From Citrobacter koseri (lineage in GTDB: Bacteria; Pseudomonadota; Gammaproteobacteria; Enterobacterales; Enterobacteriaceae), in the NCBI GenBank assembly GCA_900446925.1, contig UAVY01000007.1, positions 496,001 to 560,000 of the forward strand: a stretch of 64,000 nucleotides of DNA. The letters run 5' to 3'. Below are positions 1-7,967 of this stretch, piece after piece; the first letter of the stretch is position 1, and each line of letters starts with the position of its first letter. The notes beneath the pieces are model-generated. The model ran no database searches. It was not told the DNA's origin and saw only the letters and a list, made by a program, of their open reading frames with translations. The position numbers and the translations under genes are program-made.

Positions 1-2
1 GA

Positions 3-134
3 AATGCCGTAGCTAAAGTGCTGAGAAAGGGGCAGGGTAAAGATCTTCCGAACAGTAACCAGTTACTTACAGTTGATGATTTGAAAGCGGTGATTGATAA
101 AATGGCTTCCGATGCAGCTGTTTTCAACCTGTAA
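3..134 (+). CDS. 3' end of an unidentified protein (partial)
   Basis: An open frame enters from the window edge and stops at TAA 132-134, giving the last 43 residues of a protein. The tail is hydrophilic with a helical look (KAVIDKMASDAAVFNL at the end) and shows no motif that I recognise. It reads in the same direction as the DUF3302/HlyD pair that follows 155 bp later, but the gap is A+T-rich and holds a small GC hairpin (161-174), so it is probably a separate transcription unit. The start and most of the gene lie outside the window, so no function is proposed. Confidence 0.55.
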   Translation, partial: NAVAKVLRKGQGKDLPNSNQLLTVDDLKAVIDKMASDAAVFNL

Positions 135-289
135 TTTTGGGTTCTATTGTAGACAAGAACAGGGCTACGGCCCTAGATATTTCATTTCATTGTAGCGCCA
201 TCATAAGTACTTTAGCTATAAACTGAGAATCCATTTATTTGAAATAATGTAGTTAATTACATTTTTAAAATATAATTCAGTGAGGGTGT

Positions 290-647
290 ATGTTCCTGAA
301 CTATTTCTCTTTAGGAATGCTGTTTTTTGTATTCCTGATAATTTTTTATGGGGTCATCATGATTCATGATATTCCTTATATTATTGCAAAAAAACGTAAT
401 CATCCTCATGCTGACGCGATCCATACAGCTGGCTGGGTTAGCTTGTTTACACTGCATATCATCTGGCCTTTTTTTGTGGATCTGGGCCACGCTCTATCAA
501 CCAGAACGTGGGTGGGGCATGCAGGCGAATGCCGCTCAGTCTGAAAGAAATCCTGATATAGACGCATTAACAAAACGTATTGCAGATCTGGAGACATTGG
601 TAAATAAAACACATAACAAAATAGATAAAGAATCACCGGAGATTTAA
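290..647 (+). CDS. YibI-like DUF3302 inner membrane protein (frameshifted)
   Basis: Small membrane protein of the DUF3302 family, close in sequence to E. coli YibI (established knowledge; its function is not known). The N-terminus is a hydrophobic segment (about residues 5-26), followed by HDIPYIIAKKRNHPHADAIH, a second hydrophobic stretch around the WVSLF motif, and a polar coiled-coil-like tail of about 40 residues. The reading frame shifts inside the T-run 469-475: removing one T joins IIWPF to LWIWATLYQPERGWG, which is the normal family sequence. The start at ATG 290 has a GAGGG upstream. The stop TAA (645-647) directly abuts the TTG start of the HlyD-like gene, the same pairing as yibI-yibH. 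The gene is distinct from the core yibIH locus, which lies elsewhere on the chromosome in E. coli. Confidence 0.82.
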
Positions 648-1788
648 TTGTGGATTTGCTTATGTATACTGACCTATATTGCACTGGCATGGACAGTTTT
701 TAAATTATTCAGGATACCAGTAAATCAGTGGACACTTTCGTCAGCGGCTCTGGGCGGTATAGGGCTGGTTAGTGGGCTTATTTTATTAATGAACTATAAC
801 CATCCCTATACATTTACTGCCCAAAAAGCAGTGATTTCTGTTCCTGTGATCCCTCAGGTTACGGGAAGAGTAATTGAAGTCATTGACAAACCAAATCAAC
901 TAATTAAAAAAGGAGAAGTACTTTTTAAAATTGAGCCTGATAAATATCAGTCTCGCGTCGAGCGTTTACAGGCAGATTTAGTCACGGCCATCCATAATGT
1001 TGAGGTACTAAAGGCCCAGTTGTCTGAAGCTCAGGAAAATACCATACGAGTCTCAGTTGAACGCGACCGTCTTTATAAAGATTATCAACGCTATGTGAAG
1101 GGGAGCCAGGCTAAGGTAAATCCCTTTTCTGAAAGAGATATAGACAATGCCCGACAAAGTTATCTGTCTCAGGATGCAGTAGTAAAAGCTTCTGTTGCCG
1201 AACAGGCTCAGATTCAGAGTCAACTGGACAGTAAGGTAAATGGCGAACAGTCCCAGATTGTTAGTCTGAGAGCGCAACTTGCTGAAGCGAAATATAATCT
1301 TGCACAAACAATCGTCCGGGCCCCTGGAAATGGATACGTCACTCAGTTGTTGATTCAGCCCGGCACATATGCGTCTTCATTACCGCTTCGTCCCGTGATG
1401 GTCTTCATCCCGGAACAGAAACGACAGGTTGTAGCGCAGTTTCGTCAGAACTCATTGTTGCGTCTAAAAACCTGGTGACGAAGCTGAAGTCGTGTTTAAC
1501 GCCCTGCCAGGAAAAGTGTTTGAAGGGAAATTAATGAGTATTCTTCCTGTTGTGCCGGGAGGGGCTTACCAGGCCGAGGGCACACTACAGGCACTAACCG
1601 TTACACCGGCAATGGATGGGGTGATGGTAACTATTGAACTTGAACATAATGAATATATTGATGTGTTACCCGACGGTGTTTCTGCGCAGGTAGCTGCATA
1701 TTCGGAACATTTCTCGCATGTTTCCGTATTACGTAAGGTGCTTTTGCGTATGACAAGCTGGATGCATTATATTTATCTTGATCATTAA
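648..1788 (+). CDS. YibH-like HlyD-family membrane fusion protein (frameshifted)
   Basis: Periplasmic adaptor (membrane fusion) protein of the HlyD/EmrA type, strongly similar to E. coli YibH. The first 50 residues hold two hydrophobic segments. Next comes a lipoyl/barrel-sandwich half ([11 protein letters not shown]), a long alpha-helical hairpin rich in Q, A and E (about residues 100-210), the second lipoyl half ([10 protein letters not shown]) and a beta-barrel. The frame breaks in the A-run 1466-1470; deleting one A restores [17 protein letters not shown] and gives about 379 residues, the usual length. The start is TTG 648, immediately after the stop of the DUF3302 gene, which indicates translational coupling. 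No outer-membrane TolC-type or ATPase/MFS pump gene accompanies it, so its transport partner is unknown. Confidence 0.83.
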
Positions 1789-1978
1789 TATTAATCAGCG
1801 AACGCAACCGGATGTAATTACTATGTTTGGTTGCATTGCCATCCTTGTTTTCTAACTTGAGAGATCTGTTTCTGGGCTAATGAACTCTGTTATCGGGAAC
1901 CAATATAATGAAAATCAAAATGGAGATTAGTGAACTATACTAATAATTACGCCACCTCATTGCCTGATGGGAGGTATT

Positions 1979-2833
1979 ATGAATGTAAATTATTTAATAC
2001 ATGTGCATGCATTGTTGCAGTGGATCGAAGATCACCTTTCCGAAGAGTTAACGATAGAACTGCTTAGTCAAAAATCCGGGTATAGCAGTAGTTACTTACA
2101 AAAAATATTTAAAGATACTACCGGTGATTCATTATCAAAATATGTTCGTGGTCGACGGATGTTTAAGGCTGGTGTATTTCTGTGTTTTACCAGAGCTAGT
2201 ATTGGATATGTTTCTGAGGTTTTAAAGTTTAATTCAATAAGTGCCTTTTCACGTTCTTTTAAAAATACTTTTGGGGTTTCTCCCCAGGATTTCAGGAGAA
2301 AAGGAGTTTTAAATGTCAGCAACACGATTGCAAAGGCCGAAGTGTTTAAGATTCCATGTGAAATTAAAACTATCAGTATGATTGATAATGCCAGTATCAG
2401 ATTATACGGTCAGTATTTTAACTATAGTGTAGATGCTATTGATTTTGATAAACCTCACTTCAATCAGCGGAAGCGTTTTAGGAAAAAGTTCTTTCAACAT
2501 CTGGGATATACACCCGAGCATTATTATGCCACTTCCCAATATTCACCCTCATGGCGAAGCGAGAGAGAAATAGATATAAAATATTTTGTTGGATTAGCAG
2601 AACAACCTGATGGTATTGCTGGACTGGAGAATGCTGAATTTTGCTTACACTCAAATAAAATAGCCTGTTTTTATGCAGAGGGAATGTTTGTTAACCCTTT
2701 CTATATAGCGTTGTCAGCTAACATGAAAAGTATGTCGGAATTATTCACCGGATGGAACTGTAATTGGGATCTGGAATGTTTTTTAACTCATAACAGATTT
2801 ACTGAATATCGCTATATTATTCCTGTATCCTGA
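1979..2833 (+). CDS. AraC-family transcriptional regulator
   Basis: DNA-binding regulator of 284 residues. The N-terminal 100 residues form a double helix-turn-helix AraC/XylS domain: the first HTH lies around LTIELLSQKSGYSSSYLQKIF and the second ends in the family signature FSRSFKNTFGVSPQDFRR. The 170-residue C-terminal half matches no domain I can name; the layout (HTH first, effector domain second) resembles Rob. I place the start at ATG 1979 and not at the in-frame ATG 1967 because GGAGG (1970-1974) sits 5 bases upstream of 1979. The gene is A+T-rich, intact and transcribed toward the autotransporter, so it is a plausible regulator of the island. That link is inferred from position only. 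Confidence 0.85.
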   Translation: MNVNYLIHVHALLQWIEDHLSEELTIELLSQKSGYSSSYLQKIFKDTTGDSLSKYVRGRRMFKAGVFLCFTRASIGYVSEVLKFNSISAFSRSFKNTFGVSPQDFRRKGVLNVSNTIAKAEVFKIPCEIKTISMIDNASIRLYGQYFNYSVDAIDFDKPHFNQRKRFRKKFFQHLGYTPEHYYATSQYSPSWRSEREIDIKYFVGLAEQPDGIAGLENAEFCLHSNKIACFYAEGMFVNPFYIALSANMKSMSELFTGWNCNWDLECFLTHNRFTEYRYIIPVS

Positions 2834-3255
2834 TATTAATAAACTGGCTTGATACTTTACCACAGTGCTTTGTATCTGGTTCATGCCAGCTTTACACATA
2901 AATAGACTACTTTACGAAATATCACAGGAGTAATAGGGCGGAAATTTAACAGTCATGTCCAGCATCTCCGCAATCTTTGTTGCGACCCAGAGATATCAAG
3001 GGATTTATTGTTTTAATCAACAGCAGGTTAGCTAATGGAGTTGTAACTGTTCTTAATAACTAAGAAGTGAAAATGTCAAGTGTTGCTGCAATTAAATCCA
3101 ACAATTGTGTGAGATTATAATATTATTGCTACAGATTATATGAGACATGTTTTCATTTATGATTTAGCTGTCGTTGCAGTAATTATCTGTAATTTTTTTT
3201 CGGATTGATGACTATCAAGCAATAGTCGTCTCTTTTGTCTGGAGTGAGAGTAATT
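2834..3255. other. A+T-rich intergenic region before the autotransporter
   Basis: About 420 bp between the AraC-type regulator and the autotransporter. It is A+T-rich with no convincing open frame on either strand. It must hold the autotransporter promoter. Such A+T-rich leaders in Salmonella islands are typical H-NS targets, but that is general knowledge and not shown here. Confidence 0.5.
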
Positions 3256-5957
3256 GTGAAAAAGAAGTATCTGAGTTGTGCTGTCTCTTTTGTGTTGTCT
3301 GTAGGAGCAGAAGCTGCTCCTGTCTATTGGACAGGAAATACCAGTGACTGGTCAGATAGCCAAAACTGGGATATCGGAATATTGCCTGGCGAAAATGATG
3401 AGGTATATATAGATGGTCCTAATGGACACTTTCCAATAATTACTGATGATATCTCAGTCAGTAGTATTGATAATAAACTATCACCTTGCCGTTAATGATG
3501 CGAAGCTCGTCGTCGCCAACACGCTTCGCGTAGGCATTGCCGAACCGGACCTTGGAGGGGAGAGCTTGACAGGAAGACTCTCCCTTTTAAATGCAACAGT
3601 CGATGCCTCTGAAATTACAGTTGGCGGCGGGAGTACGGAATATACTGGATTTCTTAACGCAGTATCTTCAGAAATTAATACAAAAAATCTGTTAATTGGT
3701 TATCTGTATGGTAACGGTCATGGCACTCTTAGTGAGTCCAGTCTGTCGACTGAGGCGATTCCTTGTGGGTACCAATCGGGGGACAGGGCAGCTGGATATC
3801 CGAAATTCTGAGGTCAGTACCACTTATTTATATATTGGTTACACGATGGGGCAAAGGGGTTGTTAATGTTGACAACTCGGAGGAGTCAATATTTTTGGGC
3901 CGGGGACAATAGCGATAGTCGGTGAGCGGGCAGGAGGTGATGGGGTACTTAATATTACTAATGGTGGTATTGTTACATCTTTTCGTCTTTTGTCAGGCGT
4001 CTTAGGGGGGCATGGTGAAATAAATGTTTCTGGTCAAAACTCTTCCCTGAGTACTAACTCCCTGACTCTTGCTCAATCTGGATCGGCAATAATGACTGTT
4101 TCAGATGGTGGTGAGATAAATACTACCAGTGAGTTTTTGATTGCGGATCAGCAAGGCAGTAACGGTGTGTTGAATATAGGTAACAACAGCGCCCCAGGTT
4201 ACGTTAACTCCAGAGTTATTAAGTTTGGCAATGGAGCTGGTATGATCAATTTCTCACATACCAGCGATGATTATAAATTTCTTTCCCAGATTACAGGTGA
4301 CGGGACGGTAAATATCTGGAGTGGTTCGACGACTTTACAGGGTGGTAATGACTACACAGGAAACACTAATCTTCATGGTGGGTATTTACGCGCTGGTAGT
4401 GATAACGCATTTAGTGCTGGTTCTGATTTTAACATCGGTAAAGATGGTGTTCTCGATCTAAATGGTTATGCTCAAACGGTGGGTACTGTCTATCACGATG
4501 GTACCATTTACATGAATGAAGCCGCTTCATCTGCTGGCACTACGTTGACTGTCGATGGTGATTATCATGGTCAGGGAGGAACTCTGGTCTTTAATTCTCA
4601 GCTGGCAGGCGATGCTTCTATTACAGATAGTATGCCATATCACAGGTGATACAGACGGTAGCAGCTACGTAACAGTAAATAATCTGGGTGGGCAAGGCGC
4701 TCAAACTGTCGAAGGCATTGAGATTATTCGCGTTGATGGTAATTCAGATGGTCAATTTGTCCAGCGCGGTCGTATTGTTGCCGGCGCTTATGATTATAAC
4801 CTTGTGCAGGGCGGCAATGGAGGTAACAGTAATAACTGGTACCTGACCAGCAGCACAGAACCTGTGGATCCAACAGAGCCGGTTGACCCGACAGAACCGT
4901 GGATCCAACAGAGCCGGTTGATCCGACAGAACCTGTGGGCCCAATAGGGCCGGTTGATCCGACAGAACCACCGTCACCACCTGTATTCCCGAATACCAGC
5001 ATCTCCCGCCCGGAAGCCGGTAGTTACATGACCAACCTCGCAGCGGCAAATGAGATGTTCATGACCAGGCTTGAGGACCGTGGCGGTGACCGCATGTACA
5101 CCGATCCGTTCACTGGTGAAAAGAAGCTGACCAGTATGTGGATACGTACGGAAGGGCGACACCTTGACAGCCGGGACAGCAGCGGTCAACTCAATACGGA
5201 CGAGAATCGCTATGTCATCCAGATGGGCGGTGATATTGCCAGCGGCACCTACACCGGCACGGACATCTGGCGGGCTGGTTTGATGGCCGGCTACGGCAGC
5301 AGCCACAGTACCACGGACTCCTCCCTGACGGGTTATCGCTCAGAAGGAAACGTCAGCGGCTACAGCGTTGGGCTATACGGAACATGGTTCAGGAATGCGG
5401 ATCAGCGTACTGGCGCGTATATCGACACATGGCTGCAATATGCGTGGTATGACAACGAAGTGCAGGGAAAAGGACTTGCGAAAGAGAAGTATGACTCGGA
5501 TGGCCTGCTGGCCTCAGTTGAGGGCGGATATACATTCCATCTGTGGGGAGATAAACATAATGATGTCTTCATCCAGCCACAGGCACAGGTGGTGTGGAGC
5601 GGGGTGACGATGGATGAGCACCGTGAAACTAACGGAACTCGAGTAGCTGGTAAGGGTGAAAATAATACGCAGTCCCGGTTGGGCGTGAAGGCCTTTATGG
5701 AGCATCGCTCCGGTAAGGAGAGCGTCTGGAAACCTTACCTGGCAGCGAACTGGCTGCATAACAGTGAGAAAAGCGGGGTCAGAATGGATGACGTGACGCT
5801 GTACGACGAGGGCCGTAAGGACATTGGAGAAGCTAAGCTGGGTGTTGAAGCCAGCCTGATAGAGAAGCTGAGCGTACAGGTTGGTGTGAGTTCCCGCTTC
5901 GGCAGCGATAATTACCGTGACACGGGTGGCGGTATTAGCGTGCGCTATGAGTTTTAA
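3256..5957 (+). CDS. type Va autotransporter, pertactin/AIDA-like (multiple frameshifts)
   Basis: Secreted or surface-displayed autotransporter of about 900 residues. A signal peptide starts at GTG 3256 (MKKKYLSC...GAEA, cleavage before APVYW). The passenger is glycine/asparagine/serine-rich beta-helix sequence. It includes an autotransporter-associated repeat (NDYTGNTNLHGGYLRAG, near 4350) and the pertactin-type region before the barrel (GAQTVEGIEIIRVDGNSDG, 4700-4750). A PTEPVD proline linker (4850-4970) follows, then a 270-residue beta-barrel domain ending in GGGISVRYEF, like ShdA and MisL. The frame breaks at least six times, near 3475, 3765, 3845, 3905, 4632 and 4895. That density is no higher than in essential genes of this window, so I do not call it a pseudogene. 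Base composition changes from A+T-rich passenger to G+C-rich barrel. The gene is followed by a hairpin and a LuxR-type gene. Confidence 0.85.
4853..4972 (+). repeat. tandem repeat encoding the PTEPVD linker
   Basis: About six imperfect copies of an 18-bp unit encoding (V/I)DPTEP or a close variant (VGPIGP) form the proline/acid-rich linker between passenger and barrel. Copies with GTGGATCCAACAGAGCCG alternate with GTTGACCCGACAGAACC-type copies. One copy lacks a T (GAACCGTGG near 4896 against GAACCTGTGG in its neighbours), and this breaks the frame. Confidence 0.85.
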
Positions 5958-5978
5958 CTTTCGTGCGCCGTATCAGTA

Positions 5979-5998
5979 AAGGCCCCATAGGGGGCCTT
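5979..5998 (+). terminator. possible terminator after the autotransporter
   Basis: Hairpin GGCCCC-atag-GGGGCC 21 bp past the autotransporter stop, followed by TT and, 12 bases later, a T6 run. The hairpin is G+C-rich but the T-run is displaced, so termination efficiency is uncertain. Confidence 0.5.
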
Positions 5999-6019
5999 CA
6001 GCCTATAGGTTTTTTCAAT

Positions 6020-6514
6020 ATGATAACAACGCCATTAGATCAATTCGCGCTGTCAGCCTTAAATGAACTGGTTAAATCCATTATTCCTGCAACAGAACAA
6101 AGAAGAATGTTATTTGTGCAAGATATTGATTTGATCACTGCATGTTACTGCCGACAGTTATCTGATGATGTTGTGATTATACCACTTAGTTCGTGGGGAA
6201 CATCTTCCTGTGGAACTATATCGTTGCAGGATAATACTTCAGATATTCGTGAGGCGTTAAAATGTACGCTACAAAGAAAATCTGATGAAACATGTCGATA
6301 CTGCCAGCTCATCAGTGAATTAACATTAAGGGAACTCGGTATCATTCGGTTGATGAAATATTCTGACAGCATGCCAGGAGTTCGTCTAATGACAAGAATA
6401 AGCAGAAAAACGGTATATACCCATCAATCGAATATTAGAAAAAAGGCAGGTTTCAAAACAAGGAGCCAGTTTCTGGCATGGTGCAAAGCTGTCTCCGGGT
6501 CGCTAACAATTTGA
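6020..6514 (+). CDS. LuxR-type HTH regulator
   Basis: Protein of 164 residues whose last 60 form a LuxR/FixJ-type helix-turn-helix: LTLRELGIIRLMKYSD, then RISRKTVYTHQSNIRKKAGFKTRSQF, with the T-V-x-x-H-x-x-N-I-R-K-K-x-G pattern typical of response-regulator output domains. The first 100 residues lack a phospho-acceptor receiver pattern and look like those of orphan regulators such as BglJ or YjjQ. I take ATG 6020 (MITTPLDQF) as the start; an in-frame ATG-equivalent at 5963 would run through the hairpin after the autotransporter. It lies directly downstream of the autotransporter and 136 bp from the end of pheV. A role in controlling the autotransporter is only an inference from position. Confidence 0.75.
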   Translation: MITTPLDQFALSALNELVKSIIPATEQRRMLFVQDIDLITACYCRQLSDDVVIIPLSSWGTSSCGTISLQDNTSDIREALKCTLQRKSDETCRYCQLISELTLRELGIIRLMKYSDSMPGVRLMTRISRKTVYTHQSNIRKKAGFKTRSQFLAWCKAVSGSLTI

Positions 6515-6610
6515 ATCGACCAATGCAAACGCTGTTGTCGCTGTCAGAGGCAACGGCGGTGTTCATGTGAACATGGGGAAGACAGTTATGAGCCAAAGGA
6601 AGAGGAATAG

Positions 6611-6637
6611 CAAAAACGGACCTCCGTGGAGGTCCGT
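6611..6637 (-). terminator. terminator of tRNA-Phe (pheV)
   Basis: Perfect hairpin ACGGACCTCC-AC-GGAGGTCCGT followed on the minus strand by a T5 run, 13 bp beyond the CCA end of the tRNA. Classic intrinsic terminator. Confidence 0.9.
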
Positions 6638-6649
6638 TGATATGAATTT

Positions 6650-6725
6650 TGGTGCCCGGACTCGGAATCGAACCAAGGACACGGGGATTTTCAATCCCCT
6701 GCTCTACCGACTGAGCTATCCGGGC
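6650..6725 (-). tRNA. pheV: tRNA-Phe (GAA)
   Basis: A 76-base tRNA on the minus strand: acceptor stem GCCCGGA/TCCGGGC, D arm AGCTCAGTCGGTAGAGC, anticodon arm GGGGATTGAAAATCCCC with anticodon GAA, T arm with GGTTCGATTCCGAG, and encoded 3' CCA. The A+T-rich island lies against the 3' end of the gene, the usual side for integration. pheV is a known Salmonella integration hotspot (SPI-13, and SPI-8 in Typhi). No direct repeat of the tRNA 3' end was found in the part of the island visible here, so the other attachment site must be outside the window. Confidence 0.97.
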
Positions 6726-6802
6726 AACGGGGCGCATTAAAAACCGATTCGCTTCGTTTCGTCAACGAAATTTCTTCAAATCCATGCAGACTGCACAATC
6801 TA

Positions 6803-7540
6803 TCACCAGATTGTTGGTATTGCACGCATTTTCAGGCCAAAAAACGCGGTCCACGCGGCGGAAAGCGGCATCGCCAGGAGCAGGGCGGGGAGCATATTGA
6901 CCACCGCAAACATCTTGATTCCGCAAATACGTAGACCGGTCGCCAGCAGCAGTAATCCGCCTACGGCACTAAAATCTGCCATCATCGCCGGGGTGGTGAG
7001 CGGTAAAATTAAGGCCGCGCAGGTGGCGAGCAATAGCTGGATAACCAACATAGGGGCGGAAATAACGGCGACGGCGACTCCCAGCGAGCAGGCGAAGATC
7101 ATGGCCGTGAAGAAATCGAGAAACGATTTTGCGATGAGAATGCTCGGGTCGCCGGTCATGCCTTCATGCATCGCGCCGAAAATGCCGGTTCCGCTGGCGC
7201 AAAAAAGAACAATAATGGCGACATAGTTCTGAATAAAGGTGTCGTGGACGGCTTTCTTCCCCGGTTTCTTAATCAGTTGCTGCGCTTTCGTCACCGCCGT
7301 GTTGATGCCTTTTTCCAGGTAACAAAACTCGCCGATAAGCGCGCCGATGATTGTCGCCAGAACCATCACCGGAAGGTTGGCGCATTTTATGACCAGTAAA
7401 ATACCGATCCCCAGCGATGCCAGCCCGAAAATAGAGGCCATTGAGACACGAATCCGTTCCGGTAAACGCTGGCTGAGAAGCGCGCCAAGCACGCCTCCAG
7501 CTAAAACGGCGCTGGCGTTAATAAAAGGCCCGATTACCAC
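6803..7540 (-). CDS. yqgA: DUF554 inner membrane protein YqgA
   Basis: Polytopic inner membrane protein of 245 residues in the DUF554 family, with about seven hydrophobic segments. The sequence MVIGPFINASAVLAGGVLGALL at the start and SFLDFFTAMIFACSLG in the middle match E. coli YqgA. The physiological role is not known. It is transcribed away from speC, with a 427-bp gap between the two. The frame is intact, and the protein is about ten residues longer than E. coli YqgA, at the C-terminus. Confidence 0.93.
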   Translation of the reverse strand: MVIGPFINASAVLAGGVLGALLSQRLPERIRVSMASIFGLASLGIGILLVIKCANLPVMVLATIIGALIGEFCYLEKGINTAVTKAQQLIKKPGKKAVHDTFIQNYVAIIVLFCASGTGIFGAMHEGMTGDPSILIAKSFLDFFTAMIFACSLGVAVAVISAPMLVIQLLLATCAALILPLTTPAMMADFSAVGGLLLLATGLRICGIKMFAVVNMLPALLLAMPLSAAWTAFFGLKMRAIPTIW

Positions 7541-7967
7541 AGTCGCTCCTGCTATTTGTTTTATCTGATTGCATTATTATGCCCCGAATATCACGTATTA
7601 TGCGCGTTTGTCGATGGCGCGTATGTCCGGGATTTGATCTTGCGCCCCCAGGGGAAAGGTGCCATGATTGCGCGAATTTTCTCCTGTTTGTACGGGGCAG
7701 CCTGGGATGACCATATTACCCTTACATCGCCTTCAACTTCGCCTTTCTGCGCGACGATTGCCCCTTTCTTTGATCTCCCTTCATTCTCTCACCATGCGGT
7801 GAGGGCAGCGCACGCTCACTGCGGGACAACAGTAAGATCAGAGGCTGTCTGCTTTTACTGATGTCTGGCGGTCGGAGCTGGTGACCAGTTTGACCCAACA
7901 TTTCGTGGGGCAGGGTAATGTTACTTTGCCCGGGACTTCTATTCTCCCGAAACGGGTTTTTGCGCTT
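7541..7967. other. divergent yqgA/speC upstream region
   Basis: A 427-bp non-coding gap carrying the promoters of yqgA (minus) and speC (plus). Just before the speC start is a small stem CCCG-aaa-CGGG followed by five T (7946-7961), which resembles a weak intrinsic terminator inside the leader. A frame open from GTG 7881 into speC exists, but the family start is ATG 7968. Confidence 0.5.

Noticed and set aside
4853..4972. CRISPR-like short repeat
   Set aside because: Direct tandem coding repeat without spacers, in frame with a proline linker; no cas genes anywhere in the window.
3256..5957. Autotransporter pseudogene
   Set aside because: Its break density is no higher than in metK, speA or yggP in the same sequence, so decay cannot be claimed.
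1..6610. Prophage or transposon remnant
   Set aside because: No integrase, transposase or phage structural gene and no terminal inverted repeats seen in the visible part.
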